The notes beneath the pieces were generated by a model. It made no database searches, was not told where the DNA came from, and worked only from the letters and a program-made list of their open reading frames with translations. The translations under genes and the position numbers were made by a program. Below are positions 9,549-18,041 of a DNA stretch of 64,000 bases, piece after piece (positions within the stretch are counted from its first letter, which is position 1; every line of letters starts with the position of its first letter). The stretch is from contig OZ241994.1 in assembly GCA_965204525.1 (NCBI GenBank), forward strand, positions 1,922,001-1,986,000. Direction: 5' to 3'. This DNA comes from Bin5 sp965204525 (lineage in GTDB: Bacteria > Chloroflexota > Anaerolineae > Caldilineales > Caldilineaceae).

Positions 9549-10709
9549 CTATAGCCCGCTCGTCGCGCTCGCCACGGCCGAGATCAGCTCATCCTCTTTC
9601 CACGTTACGGCGACGGCGCAGTAGTTTTCGTGGCTGTAGAGAGGGTTGCCTTCGCGCTGGCGGGCATCAGCAGCGTGCCGCATGGAGGGATTGTAGTAGT
9701 ACATGGTGATGCCCTGGCCGTTTTCGCGGACGACGCTGGAGGGATAGCCCAGATCGGTACGGCGGGACTCTTCTACGGTGTAGCCGTAGAGGTGGCCGGA
9801 GAGTGTGAGAAGGATATCGAGCCAGGAGCGTCCGCCGTCGCGACTGATGCGCCCTTCGATGCGGTGGGGCGGATTGCGGTTGCCGTAGGTGAGCAGGACG
9901 TCGCCATTGGAGAGGCGTACAAGATCTGCGGGGTGCTGACGGGCCTGGGTGATTTGGATTGGATCCGACCAAGTGAAACCGCCATCCTGGGAAAGAGTAC
10001 TGTGCAGTCCCTGGGCTCCGTCGTCGCGCAAGATTGCGAGGAGGTCGTCACCAGGCAGCGCGATGAGGGCGGTCTCGTTTTTGTGGTGTGCGATCAGGGA
10101 AGCTTCTCCCCAGGTCAGGCCATCGTCCCGGGACCGGACCAGGTAGGATGAGTCGAAATTCTGGCCGCTCTGCTCGTCTGCCCAGTGCTGGCTGTTGTAG
10201 ATGGGTGCGAGCAGCATTCCATCGGCGAGCGAAACGATCTTGCCGTAGGGCGACCCCGTGGGCAAGGCTTCTATCGACAGGTGATACGGCTCCTCCCACG
10301 TAAGGCCGCTGTCAAAGGAGCGAGCAGCCATGAGCGCCACCGGCTTGCGGTCGGAGATGCGGACGCCGCCCTGGTAGTTGCCGTCGGCGTCGTAGTTGTG
10401 CTGGCGGTGGTAGAGCAGGACGAGTGTTCCCTGGCCTGAGACGCCGAAGGCAGGGTTGCGGTCGTCGTCTTCGCTGTCGGCGATCAGATTGGGAGGCGTC
10501 CAGGTCTGGCCTCCGTCGAGTGAGCGGACGGTCTCCATTCTGCCGGCGCGGCCAATGTGACCTGCGCCTCCCCGCAAGGCGGCGACTACGACGCCGTCAT
10601 TGGACAGGGCGAGGACGGGAAAGAGTCCGCCATCCTTATAGACAATGTGCTCGCGTGTGCCGGGGAGCGTGCGTATGTCGAGAATGCGATCCGGGGCCAA
10701 GTCTGACAC
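9549..10709 (-). CDS. Sialidase-like BNR/Asp-box propeller protein, copy B
   Basis: A 386-residue propeller protein closely similar along its whole length to the preceding-coordinate copy (shared PDRILD, RGGAGH, EDDDRNPAFG, GYPSSVV and MYYYNPSMR segments). Asp boxes include SLDGGQTW, SFDSGLTW, SRDDGLTW, SQDGGFTW and SRDGGRSW. As in copy A, the RIP motif of GH33 is replaced (GGLFPVLAL). It begins with GTG at 10709 behind AGGAGACACTGAA, nearly the same leader as copy A. The duplication includes the promoter-proximal leader, so it arose as a whole-gene tandem event, and divergence suggests it is old or functionally separated. Confidence 0.75.
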   Translation of the reverse strand: MSDLAPDRILDIRTLPGTREHIVYKDGGLFPVLALSNDGVVVAALRGGAGHIGRAGRMETVRSLDGGQTWTPPNLIADSEDDDRNPAFGVSGQGTLVLLYHRQHNYDADGNYQGGVRISDRKPVALMAARSFDSGLTWEEPYHLSIEALPTGSPYGKIVSLADGMLLAPIYNSQHWADEQSGQNFDSSYLVRSRDDGLTWGEASLIAHHKNETALIALPGDDLLAILRDDGAQGLHSTLSQDGGFTWSDPIQITQARQHPADLVRLSNGDVLLTYGNRNPPHRIEGRISRDGGRSWLDILLTLSGHLYGYTVEESRRTDLGYPSSVVRENGQGITMYYYNPSMRHAADARQREGNPLYSHENYCAVAVTWKEDELISAVASATSGL

Positions 10710-10775
10710 TTCAGTGTCTCCTGTCGTTCGAATGTTATCTCAAGAGTCTGCGGTCTTCAGGCTATCTTCTGATCC

Positions 10776-11900
10776 CTACCGTTCCACTGTCGCCCTCACC
10801 AGCCAGACGCTGTTGGTATCATCCATCTCTTCGGGGATGCGGCGCCAGCCGTTGGGCACGCGGTCGTAGATGTAGAGAAGCGTGCGGTCGTCGACTGCAA
10901 CCACTTCGGTGTAGGCCGTGGTCTGCTGGCGAGAGAGATCTTCCGAGTAGATGATCTGCTCTTGGGGATGGCAGCTGTTGTGGTGGGCGAGGATGTCGAT
11001 TTGCTGCCAGTCCTGCCCATCCCCGGCGGTGTTGAGCCAGAGATAGAGGCCGGGACGGCCCCCTGAGAGAGCAACCGCGCCACTACCCATTACCGCCAAG
11101 CTCGGCTGCACGGAGAAGGGGCCCGGCATGGTGACGGCGGGTGTCCAGGTTCGGCCTTCGTCGCTGCTCCAGGTCTGGCCGAAGGGCAGTTTGCTTTCGA
11201 CGCGAAAGACGCACATGATGCGTCCGTCGTGCAGGCGACAGATGGCCGACTCGCTGGGGCCGCCGTTTCCGGGCACCGGGCAGGAGGCGTCGGCAACGAC
11301 GGAACGCACTGCCCAGTTTGTGCCGTCGGTGGACTCCACGGCCACGATGGAGTCGCGGTCGTCGCCTTCGAAGTGGCCGTAGGCGGTGGCGAGGTAGGTA
11401 CCGTCCTCCAGCCAGAGGGTCTGGCCGTTGAAGGAAAAGGCCGCGACATCGAGGCCGGGTACGATCAGAGGAACGGGCGCGGGCATGCCGGTGATGACGA
11501 CGCCGGTGGGCACGTAGTCGAAGACGCGCTGTCCGGCCGGGAAGTGGTTGTGTGGCGCGCCGATCCCTTGTGGTCGGGGACGGAGATCATAGGGGAGGAG
11601 GATGCTGTCGCCGGAGTGGAGATGGAGAAGCGTTTGTCCTCCGTCGCAAGAGACAAACGGTTCGCTCCAGGTGAGGCCGCCGTCCTGGGACCACAGTACC
11701 AGGTATGGGACGCCGGAGAGATGAATGTCCGGCACCGGCGCGATTGTAGAAAGGAGATCGCCGTTGGGCATAGTCCAGAGATTGGGGAACCAGAAGTAGC
11801 TCTTGCGCCGCCCTATCAGTCTGGGTTGGGAGAGCGTGACCCGCATGCCATCCAAGTCCACGGTTGCGCTATCGATCCAGCCCGCTGCGTTTTCAGCCAT
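10776..11900 (-). CDS. Sialidase-like BNR/Asp-box propeller protein, divergent
   Basis: A 374-residue propeller-type protein with fewer and weaker Asp boxes (SQDGGLTW, SSDEGRTW, STDGTNW). It is clearly of the sialidase superfamily but not a close relative of copies A and B. The N-terminal region (YFWFPNL) again lacks a RIP motif. Start ATG at 11900 follows AAGGATGG. It is in the same leftward gene train, 33 bases after the deacetylase-like gene. Catalytic role is not certain; it may hydrolyse a different linkage of the same polymer as its neighbours. Confidence 0.65.
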   Translation of the reverse strand: MAENAAGWIDSATVDLDGMRVTLSQPRLIGRRKSYFWFPNLWTMPNGDLLSTIAPVPDIHLSGVPYLVLWSQDGGLTWSEPFVSCDGGQTLLHLHSGDSILLPYDLRPRPQGIGAPHNHFPAGQRVFDYVPTGVVITGMPAPVPLIVPGLDVAAFSFNGQTLWLEDGTYLATAYGHFEGDDRDSIVAVESTDGTNWAVRSVVADASCPVPGNGGPSESAICRLHDGRIMCVFRVESKLPFGQTWSSDEGRTWTPAVTMPGPFSVQPSLAVMGSGAVALSGGRPGLYLWLNTAGDGQDWQQIDILAHHNSCHPQEQIIYSEDLSRQQTTAYTEVVAVDDRTLLYIYDRVPNGWRRIPEEMDDTNSVWLVRATVER

Positions 11901-11933
11901 TGTTCCATCCTTCGTTTGACATATAGACCGTCA

Positions 11934-13736
11934 TCAGTTTGGCCCACCGGTGAGAGGTATATTGAGTTCGTGCTCGCCGTTGAGATCGGCGGTGATCTGG
12001 GCGAAACGATGGCCGTAGCGTTCCACTGTGGGGGCGTCAGCGGCTTTGCCGTCGAGCGTGAAGGATGACGCTGCGGTTCCGCTGGCGGGAAGCAGGTAGA
12101 GCAGAGTCGCTTCGTTAAGGCTGTCGGGCGATTGAATGCGGTATGTGCCTTCGGGGGTGGAGGCGCCGTTTCCTGCGGACGAGATGGTTACGCGGCGGCG
12201 GGAGCGCTCCCAGGAGTTGATCTCCTCGCTGGTCCACCACTCCATGCCGAGGCTGCGGGCGTAGGCGACCGTCTCGCGGATGGAGCGCTCGCACTCGGGG
12301 TCTTCAACGTGGGAGGGGTGGTAAAGGACATGGGCGACGCCGTAGCCGGCATGGCACTGGTCGACAAGGGGGCGCATGAAGCCGTGCGGGCAGACGACGG
12401 TAAAGTCCTGGATGAGGAAAGGAAGGGCGAGCACGTCGAGGAAGTCGCCGTTGGGCCGGTCATCCTCCATGGGAAACCAAGGGTGGGAGGTACCGAAGGT
12501 GAAGCCTCTGTCGCCGCGTGAGTGCTCAAGCTGGATGCCCTTGTTCTGGCACCAGTAGTAGAATTCGAGGCGGCCTTGCCAGGCGATGCCGTGGTTCTTG
12601 TTGGATACGATGTTGGAGAGGCCGGTCTCGTAGGAGAGTGTATCGTACTGCCAGTCGAAGTCCATCTGGCTCCAGCGGGGGGCTTCGCGCACGGGGGCGT
12701 TGCCGGTGGCGTAGTGGAGGGCGATTTCCGAGGTGGATTCGATGAGCGCCTTGTAGAAGGAGCGGTCGTAGCCGGCAACGGGCATGGTACACCAGGTGGA
12801 GGGCACCTTGAGCTCCTGGAGCAGGTCGAAGAGAGACCAGCCCAGGAGAGGACGGTTGCCATCGGTATCGTGGGACATGTGGGCCATCGAGGTCTGCCCG
12901 CGCGGCCAGTACCAGAGGAGCGGCAGGGATTCACCGGCGCTGCTGAGAAGGTGGAAGATGGCGCGCAGCAGGAGTCCCCGCAGGACGTCGGCCATGGGCG
13001 TCAGGATGATGCGCTGGTTGTAATAGGTTCGACCATCCTGGAGGGGGATGCCGCCGGAGTAGTAGAGATCGTCGACGTCGTCGATTTCGATGAGATCGCC
13101 GTCCCGGTCCGGGTCGAGGATGGAGCCGGCGGGGGTCCCTGAGGATTCGCGCGGCGGTATGGGGACGACCGGCTTTCCCTGATGGATGTGAAGCGCGGAA
13201 GTTATCAGGTCGGGCGCGAAGAGGAGAGTGCGGCCGCGACCGTGGGCGTGCGTTATCACGGCGTCGGCTGCGGGTCCGCCTGCCTGCGGCGGAGGTTGGA
13301 TGGGCTCGACCTGGGCGTGCGCGTTGCCGGCGACGGCCTTGACCAGGCTGCCGCCGAAGACGTGGATTTCCCTGTGCAGGCCGCCGGTTACAGGATGGGC
13401 CGCGGCCGGTGGCTGAAGGTAGCCTTCTTCGTGAAGACGGATGGTCTGCACGCCGAAGAGGTCGTCCATGCCTGACGTACCGGCGTTGCCGATGAGAAGG
13501 CCGCCGGCGTGCACGAATTCGACCGCACCTGCCTTTTGTTCCGAATTCAGATCGAGGTCCTGCGCGAGAATAAGGAGCCGCGGCAAGGGAGAATCGCCGG
13601 CAAGGGCCTCCTGCGGCAGCAGCGAAAAGGGGAGGCCGGCATGGCGCAATATCTCGCTGATATAGGGTGCGGCATAAGGGGGAAGCTCGCCTGTTCCCTT
13701 GCGGGGCTGTTCCGGATTGAGGATCACTCCGATCAT
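11934..13736 (-). CDS. Two-part protein: GATase/flavodoxin-like N-terminal region plus polysaccharide-deacetylase-like domain
   Basis: A 600-residue protein that I cannot assign to one named family. Residues ~1-230 look like a flavodoxin-like/trehalose-utilisation-type fold (GVILNPE start, LLILAQDLDL, GGLLIGNAGT, GRGRTLLFAPDL). Residues ~285-560 resemble a NodB/polysaccharide-deacetylase barrel: MSHDTDG near residue 289 in the place of the TFDDG motif, a His in IALHYAT near 338, and a late His in YHPSHVED. The C terminus is a short beta domain. The longer reading frame begins at 13775, but the ATG at 13736 is preferred because AAGGAG lies eight bases upstream. It lies between an FGE-domain gene and a propeller gene. 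Deacetylation of an N-acetyl sugar fits the context; this is inference. Confidence 0.55.
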   Translation of the reverse strand: MIGVILNPEQPRKGTGELPPYAAPYISEILRHAGLPFSLLPQEALAGDSPLPRLLILAQDLDLNSEQKAGAVEFVHAGGLLIGNAGTSGMDDLFGVQTIRLHEEGYLQPPAAAHPVTGGLHREIHVFGGSLVKAVAGNAHAQVEPIQPPPQAGGPAADAVITHAHGRGRTLLFAPDLITSALHIHQGKPVVPIPPRESSGTPAGSILDPDRDGDLIEIDDVDDLYYSGGIPLQDGRTYYNQRIILTPMADVLRGLLLRAIFHLLSSAGESLPLLWYWPRGQTSMAHMSHDTDGNRPLLGWSLFDLLQELKVPSTWCTMPVAGYDRSFYKALIESTSEIALHYATGNAPVREAPRWSQMDFDWQYDTLSYETGLSNIVSNKNHGIAWQGRLEFYYWCQNKGIQLEHSRGDRGFTFGTSHPWFPMEDDRPNGDFLDVLALPFLIQDFTVVCPHGFMRPLVDQCHAGYGVAHVLYHPSHVEDPECERSIRETVAYARSLGMEWWTSEEINSWERSRRRVTISSAGNGASTPEGTYRIQSPDSLNEATLLYLLPASGTAASSFTLDGKAADAPTVERYGHRFAQITADLNGEHELNIPLTGGPN

Positions 13737-13799
13737 TTGGACATACTCCTTACACCAGCGTTTGGCAGTTCGCAAAGGCGATAATCATCTGGCCGGATT

Positions 13800-14555
13800 T
13801 CAGGCGTCGCGTGCGCAGCGGAAGCCGACGTGGCGGCGTTGCATTTGGGGGAAGCGATCGTAGCGGGCGGCGCAGCGGGCGCGCTCGGCGATGCTGTACC
13901 AGGAGCCGCCGCGCAGCACATTGTGGGCGTCATAGTGGACGACAGGCTTTGTGCAGATGGGGTTGGCCTGCGGGCTGAACGAGTAGAAGTCGTCGGAATA
14001 GCGATCCTGGCACCATTCCCAGACGTTGCCGACCATGTCGCAGACGCCGTATGGGCTGACGTTGCCGGCATCGGTGAAGCGGTCCACGGGGGTGGGATGG
14101 CCGATGCCGGATTCGCGGGTATTGGCGCGGTCGGGGTCCCATTCGTTTCCCCAGGGCCAGCAGCGTCCGTCGGGGCCCCGGGCCGCGAATTCCCATTCGG
14201 CCTCGGTTGGCAGGCGGAGTCCGGCCCAGTCCGCATAGGCCTGAGCATCCCAGTGGGCTACGCCAATAACCGGCTGGTTGGGGCCGGTGAAACGGGGGTC
14301 GTCCCAGCACTGGGGTGGTACGGCGCCGGTCTCCTTCAGGTAGCGGGCGTACTGGGCGACGGTGACCGGGTACTGGCAGATGTAGTAGGGATCCAAGCGG
14401 ACCGTGTGCTGCGGGCTTTCATCCCGGAATCGGGTTAGCCGCCAGCCGTATTGGTCGGCAATTTGCTGGGCGTCGGTTGGGTCGGTCCCCATCAGGAAGT
14501 CGCCGCCTGGGATGGGAATGAGCGTCGAGCCGTCCCTGTTTTCAATTCTGTCCAC
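13800..14555 (-). CDS. FGE-sulfatase (SUMF1) domain protein
   Basis: A 251-residue protein of the formylglycine-generating enzyme/SUMF1 fold: IPGGDFLMGTD at the N terminus, PVTVAQYARYL, RLPTEAEWEFAARG, GNVWEWCQDRY (about 175-185) and RGGSW...GFRCARD at the C terminus. True FGEs have two Cys just after GGS (copper-binding pair); here that stretch reads GGSWYSIAERARCAARYD, without either Cys in its usual place. So it probably does not make formylglycine and belongs to the large non-FGE group of the fold. No sulfatase gene is visible in the window. Start is GTG at 14555 behind AAGGAAA. Its role in the sialidase-like gene train is unknown. Confidence 0.8.
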   Translation of the reverse strand: MDRIENRDGSTLIPIPGGDFLMGTDPTDAQQIADQYGWRLTRFRDESPQHTVRLDPYYICQYPVTVAQYARYLKETGAVPPQCWDDPRFTGPNQPVIGVAHWDAQAYADWAGLRLPTEAEWEFAARGPDGRCWPWGNEWDPDRANTRESGIGHPTPVDRFTDAGNVSPYGVCDMVGNVWEWCQDRYSDDFYSFSPQANPICTKPVVHYDAHNVLRGGSWYSIAERARCAARYDRFPQMQRRHVGFRCARDA

Positions 14556-14573
14556 GGCTTTTTTCCTTCGGTT

Positions 14574-15866
14574 CTATTGCGCTGCCTGCTCTGCGTAATG
14601 CAGGGCCACTTTGCGCATGGCGGCGGCGATGTCTTTGGCGTCCTGTTCGGTGTAGGAGTTGCGGAAGAGGATAAAGCCGGTCTTTGGCAGCTCGCGCTCG
14701 GTGTGGGGCAGGTGGACTTTGCTATAGTCGATGCGGCGGTTTCCCTGCTCGTCCACGAAGGGGTAGCGGGACTGACCGTAGGTATCCTCTTCGGCGAAGA
14801 TCGGGTAGCGATAGAGGGGGCGGCCCTGGATGTAGGGTCCATGGCAGTCGGGGATGCCTTCGGCCTGCATGGCTTCGGCGAACTGATCGGAGGAGACGCC
14901 GGCCTCGGATTCGTCGACGGTGTAGGCGTATGTGTAGTAGGCGCTGCGATCTTCGGGATGGACCTTCTGGATCTTGAAGCCGGGCAGCTGGGGCACGACT
15001 TCGTCGAGGATGGCGGCGGTCATGCGACGCACGCGGGTGGCCTCTTGCCAGCGGTCGAATTGGGCGAGGCCGACGGCGGCGTGAAGGTCGGTCATGGGGT
15101 GGAAGTCGCCGAGGAAGGCGTAGCCCTTGTTGCCGCCGCGACGGAAGGAGGTGGGCGCGAGGGAGCTGCGGAGGGCGCTATCCATTTCCGAGCCCTTGCG
15201 GGAAAAGCCCATGGCCCGGCGCGCCAGGGGCTCGTCGTTGGTGATGATCATGCCGCCCTGGTCGGTGGTGAGCGTCTTGCCGCCGAGAGAGAAGCAGCCG
15301 ATGTCGCCGATGGTGCCCACCAGCTGGCCGCGGTATTCGGCGAGGTGGGCCTGTGAGCAGTCCTCGATGACAGGCAGGTTGTGGGCGCGGGCGATCTCGA
15401 GAATCGGCCCCATGTCGCAGGGGTTGCCGTAGAGGTGGACGGCGAGGATGGCGCGGGTGCGGGGGGTGATGCGGCGCTCGACGTCGGCGGGATCGGTGTT
15501 AAGAGTTTCCGGATCCCAGTCGGCGAAAACGGGGATGGCGTTGTGGAGGATTATGCCCAGGACGGAGCCGATGTCGGTGGTGGACGTGGTGATGACTTCG
15601 TCGCCGGGTTCGGGGTTGACGGCGGCGACGGCGGCGTGGATGGCGCCGGTGCCGGTGGTGGTGGCGACGGCGTACTGGGCGCCGTGCAGGGTGGCGAAGG
15701 CGTCGGCGAAGGCCCTCACTTTGAAGCCGGAGCGCCAGCCGTCGGTGGCGTTGTCCATTACCTCCATGAGGTGGCGGCGTTCCTCGTCGCCGAAGATCCA
15801 TTTGGGGCCAAAGGGCTGGCTGCGCAGCGGCGCGCCGCCGTCAATCGCCAGTTTTGCGCTGGTCAT
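14574..15866 (-). CDS. DegT/DnrJ/EryC1/StrS family PLP-dependent enzyme
   Basis: A 430-residue member of the sugar aminotransferase family. It has the N-terminal GGxPLR motif (IDGGAPLRSQPFG), the TTGTGAIHAAV cofactor segment, the VIEDCSQAH motif with the PLP-contacting Asp, and the Schiff-base Lys in GCFSLGGKTLTTDQGGM (about residue 195). The frame opens at 15908, but AGGAAAGGAAA stands just ahead of the ATG at 15866, which also places GGAPLR normally. Family members transaminate keto sugars, or as AHBA/inosose types act on cyclitols. It lies between a propeller gene and the FGE-domain gene. Similar enzymes are encoded at 43616 and 63276. Confidence 0.85.
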   Translation of the reverse strand: MTSAKLAIDGGAPLRSQPFGPKWIFGDEERRHLMEVMDNATDGWRSGFKVRAFADAFATLHGAQYAVATTTGTGAIHAAVAAVNPEPGDEVITTSTTDIGSVLGIILHNAIPVFADWDPETLNTDPADVERRITPRTRAILAVHLYGNPCDMGPILEIARAHNLPVIEDCSQAHLAEYRGQLVGTIGDIGCFSLGGKTLTTDQGGMIITNDEPLARRAMGFSRKGSEMDSALRSSLAPTSFRRGGNKGYAFLGDFHPMTDLHAAVGLAQFDRWQEATRVRRMTAAILDEVVPQLPGFKIQKVHPEDRSAYYTYAYTVDESEAGVSSDQFAEAMQAEGIPDCHGPYIQGRPLYRYPIFAEEDTYGQSRYPFVDEQGNRRIDYSKVHLPHTERELPKTGFILFRNSYTEQDAKDIAAAMRKVALHYAEQAAQ

Positions 15867-15920
15867 GGGATGTTTCCTTTCCTGCCAGTGTTCCAGAACG
15901 ACGTTCACAGATTGCGGCGT

Positions 15921-17045
15921 TCAAATGTCCTCAAGGCGCCACTTTGTGTAGGCGGCGTGGCAGATACCGTCTTCGAGGGTTATCCAGTAGCAGGTAAAGA
16001 GGCTGCCGTCGTCGAACTGTACTGTTATGGGGTAGCCGACGTCGGAGCCGCCGCTGTGATTGGGGTAGTCGGGCCACATGGGGGAAGCGGTGCCGGCATC
16101 ATCGCGCATGATGATGGTGTTGTCGGTATCCCAGGTCTTGCCGTTGTCTTCGCTGAGGACGAGGCGGATGCCCATGGGCTCCCAGCGGTAGGTCACGCCG
16201 CAGAGAATGCGCCCGTCCTGGAGGCGGAGGAGGTGGGGCGGATAGCCTCTGACTTCGGTGCGCAGCGGTTGTGACCAGGTTAGGCCGCCGTCTTCGGACC
16301 AGCTTTCGAGCAGATAGCCGCTGGTGAGGTGGCCGGGCGTTGAGTGGCGGATGTGGGCGAGGACCTTGCCGGGCTCGGCTTCGATGAAGCAGGTCTCGTC
16401 GCCGGTGACGCTGGAGACGCTGGAGGAGAGGGGGATCAGGCGCCAGTTGTCACCGTCGGGGTCGGAGCGCCAGACGAAGACCTGGCCTCTGTCGCCCTCC
16501 TGATCTCTGGCATAGACGGGCAGGAGGATGTTGCCGGCCTGGAGCCGGGTCCAGCGGGGGAAGGCGGTCATCCAGCTGAAGCCGGGCACGAGCCAGTCGC
16601 GACGGTCCCAGGTCTTGCCCTGGTCGTGGGAGCGCATGACGAAGAGCTTGGGCATGCCGATGAGAAGGTCGTTCCCGGTGTTGTTGGGGTGGGGGCGTGC
16701 GGTGAGGCCGAGCTCTTCGGCTTCGGCGGCGCGTTCTTTGGGCCACTCCTCGAAGCCGACGGTACCGGCGGCGAGGTAGCTGCCGTCGGCCTGGACATCG
16801 GCGTAGCGGTCGTAGCGTTCGCGCGGGAGGGCTCCGGGCCAGGCGAGTGGGATCGTCTGATCGTTGGTTTCGGTGAAGGTCTCGCCCCGGTCTTCGGAGA
16901 CGAGCACGATCCAATCGGCGAGGCCGTAGTGGTCGGCGAAGGGGGAGGAGACGACACCGACGGTGAGGCGGCCGTCGGGAAGGAGCTGTGGGACGGGGCC
17001 GAGGGAGTAGCGGCCTGGGCGTTTGTAGAGGATGCCGTGCTGCAT
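15921..17045 (-). CDS. Sialidase-like BNR/Asp-box propeller protein, fourth copy
   Basis: A 374-residue sialidase-superfamily propeller with four clear Asp boxes (SEDRGETF, SHDQGKTW, SEDGGLTW, SEDNGKTW). The N-terminal region (RYSLGPVPQLLPDGR) has no RIP motif. It is only distantly similar to the other three propellers of the unit. Start ATG at 17045 follows AGGAGATCG. It is the first non-transporter gene after the two permeases (62 bases away), suggesting that the imported ligand is its substrate or derives from it. No signal peptide seen, so a cytoplasmic place of action is likely. Confidence 0.7.
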   Translation of the reverse strand: MQHGILYKRPGRYSLGPVPQLLPDGRLTVGVVSSPFADHYGLADWIVLVSEDRGETFTETNDQTIPLAWPGALPRERYDRYADVQADGSYLAAGTVGFEEWPKERAAEAEELGLTARPHPNNTGNDLLIGMPKLFVMRSHDQGKTWDRRDWLVPGFSWMTAFPRWTRLQAGNILLPVYARDQEGDRGQVFVWRSDPDGDNWRLIPLSSSVSSVTGDETCFIEAEPGKVLAHIRHSTPGHLTSGYLLESWSEDGGLTWSQPLRTEVRGYPPHLLRLQDGRILCGVTYRWEPMGIRLVLSEDNGKTWDTDNTIIMRDDAGTASPMWPDYPNHSGGSDVGYPITVQFDDGSLFTCYWITLEDGICHAAYTKWRLEDI

Positions 17046-17107
17046 GGTCGATCTCCTGACTGGGTTTGCGGGTGAATTGCGGCGTATGCCGAACCTGTCC
17101 GTCGCAG

Positions 17108-18013
17108 TTATGAGGCGCGCCAGCGGGGGTCAAGAATGTCCCGCAAGGCGTCACCGATGAGGTTGAGGGAGATAACGGTACCTACCAGGACGCCTCCTGG
17201 CGGGACCCACAGCCACCAGAAGCGCTGAATGAGCGAGAGGTTGTTGGCTGAGGTGATCATATTGCCCCAGCTGGGCGTGGGGGGCTGGACGCCAAGGCCG
17301 AGAAAGCTGATGCCGGCTTCGGCGATGATGGCCACCCCGATATTGAGCGTCATGTTGACGAGCACGAGGGGCATCAGATTGGGCGTAACGTGCTGGCGGA
17401 CGATTCTCCCGGTGGTGGTGCCGATGGAGCGGGCGGCCAGGATGTAGTCGAGCTCGCGAATCGACAGCACTTGTGAGCGAAAGATACGGGCGTCGAAGGG
17501 CCAGCTCAAAAAGCCGAGAGCGATCAGGAGCGTCCAAGGTGTGGGGCCGATGATAGCGATCACGATGAGGAGGAAGAAGATATCGGGGAAAACGATCATA
17601 ATGTCGACGATGCGCTGGCCAAAAAAATCGATGACGCCGCCGAAGTAACCGGAGAGCGAACCCACAATCAGCCCGATGGTGGTGCGGATGATGACGGCGG
17701 CGAGCCCGATCAGGAGTGAAACGCGACCGCCGTAGAGGATCCGCGTCAGCATGTCGCGGCCGGTGAGATCTGTTCCCAGCCAGTGGTCGGCGCTGGGGGG
17801 TTTGCGGATGGCCTGGACATCGATTTCGTGCGGCTCGAATGGTGTCAACCAGGGGGCTAGAATCGCTGACACTATTATCACCAACATGAACGCGGCGCCG
17901 CCGACGGCGCCGGGATTCTGCATAAACAGACGGAGGTTCTGGGCGGCCAGTGACGGCTTTTCGAGGGCGACAGCCTGAGCCGTATCCGAGGAGTTCCCGT
18001 TCTGCGCGCTCAT
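17108..18013 (-). CDS. ABC transporter permease, DppC/OppC type (second system)
   Basis: A 301-residue permease with the DppC arrangement: short cytoplasmic N-tail, first helix near residues 38-58, HWLGTDLTGRDMLTRILYGG after it, and the EAA-type loop YILAARSIGTTTGRIVRQHV. It works with the DppB-type gene just upstream (28 bases away) and the binding protein at 19402. ATG start at 18013 has only a weak ribosome-binding site, which would fit coupled translation from the upstream permease gene. No ATPase genes follow; the next genes are catabolic. Confidence 0.92.
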   Translation of the reverse strand: MSAQNGNSSDTAQAVALEKPSLAAQNLRLFMQNPGAVGGAAFMLVIIVSAILAPWLTPFEPHEIDVQAIRKPPSADHWLGTDLTGRDMLTRILYGGRVSLLIGLAAVIIRTTIGLIVGSLSGYFGGVIDFFGQRIVDIMIVFPDIFFLLIVIAIIGPTPWTLLIALGFLSWPFDARIFRSQVLSIRELDYILAARSIGTTTGRIVRQHVTPNLMPLVLVNMTLNIGVAIIAEAGISFLGLGVQPPTPSWGNMITSANNLSLIQRFWWLWVPPGGVLVGTVISLNLIGDALRDILDPRWRAS

Positions 18014-18041
18014 ACTCGCATTTCACTCCGATAGACTGGTC

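Noticed and set aside
13240..13340. GC-rich, repeat-like stretch in the deacetylase-like gene
   Set aside because: It is explained by Ala/Pro/Gly codons in a linker (QPPPQAGGPAADA) and is not an independent repeat element.
13733..14248. Short minus-strand frame ending in MSK next to the deacetylase-like gene
   Set aside because: It is a shadow of the FGE-domain gene. A tiny ATG-TCC-AAA-TGA frame does overlap the chosen start at 13736, but there is no evidence that it is translated.
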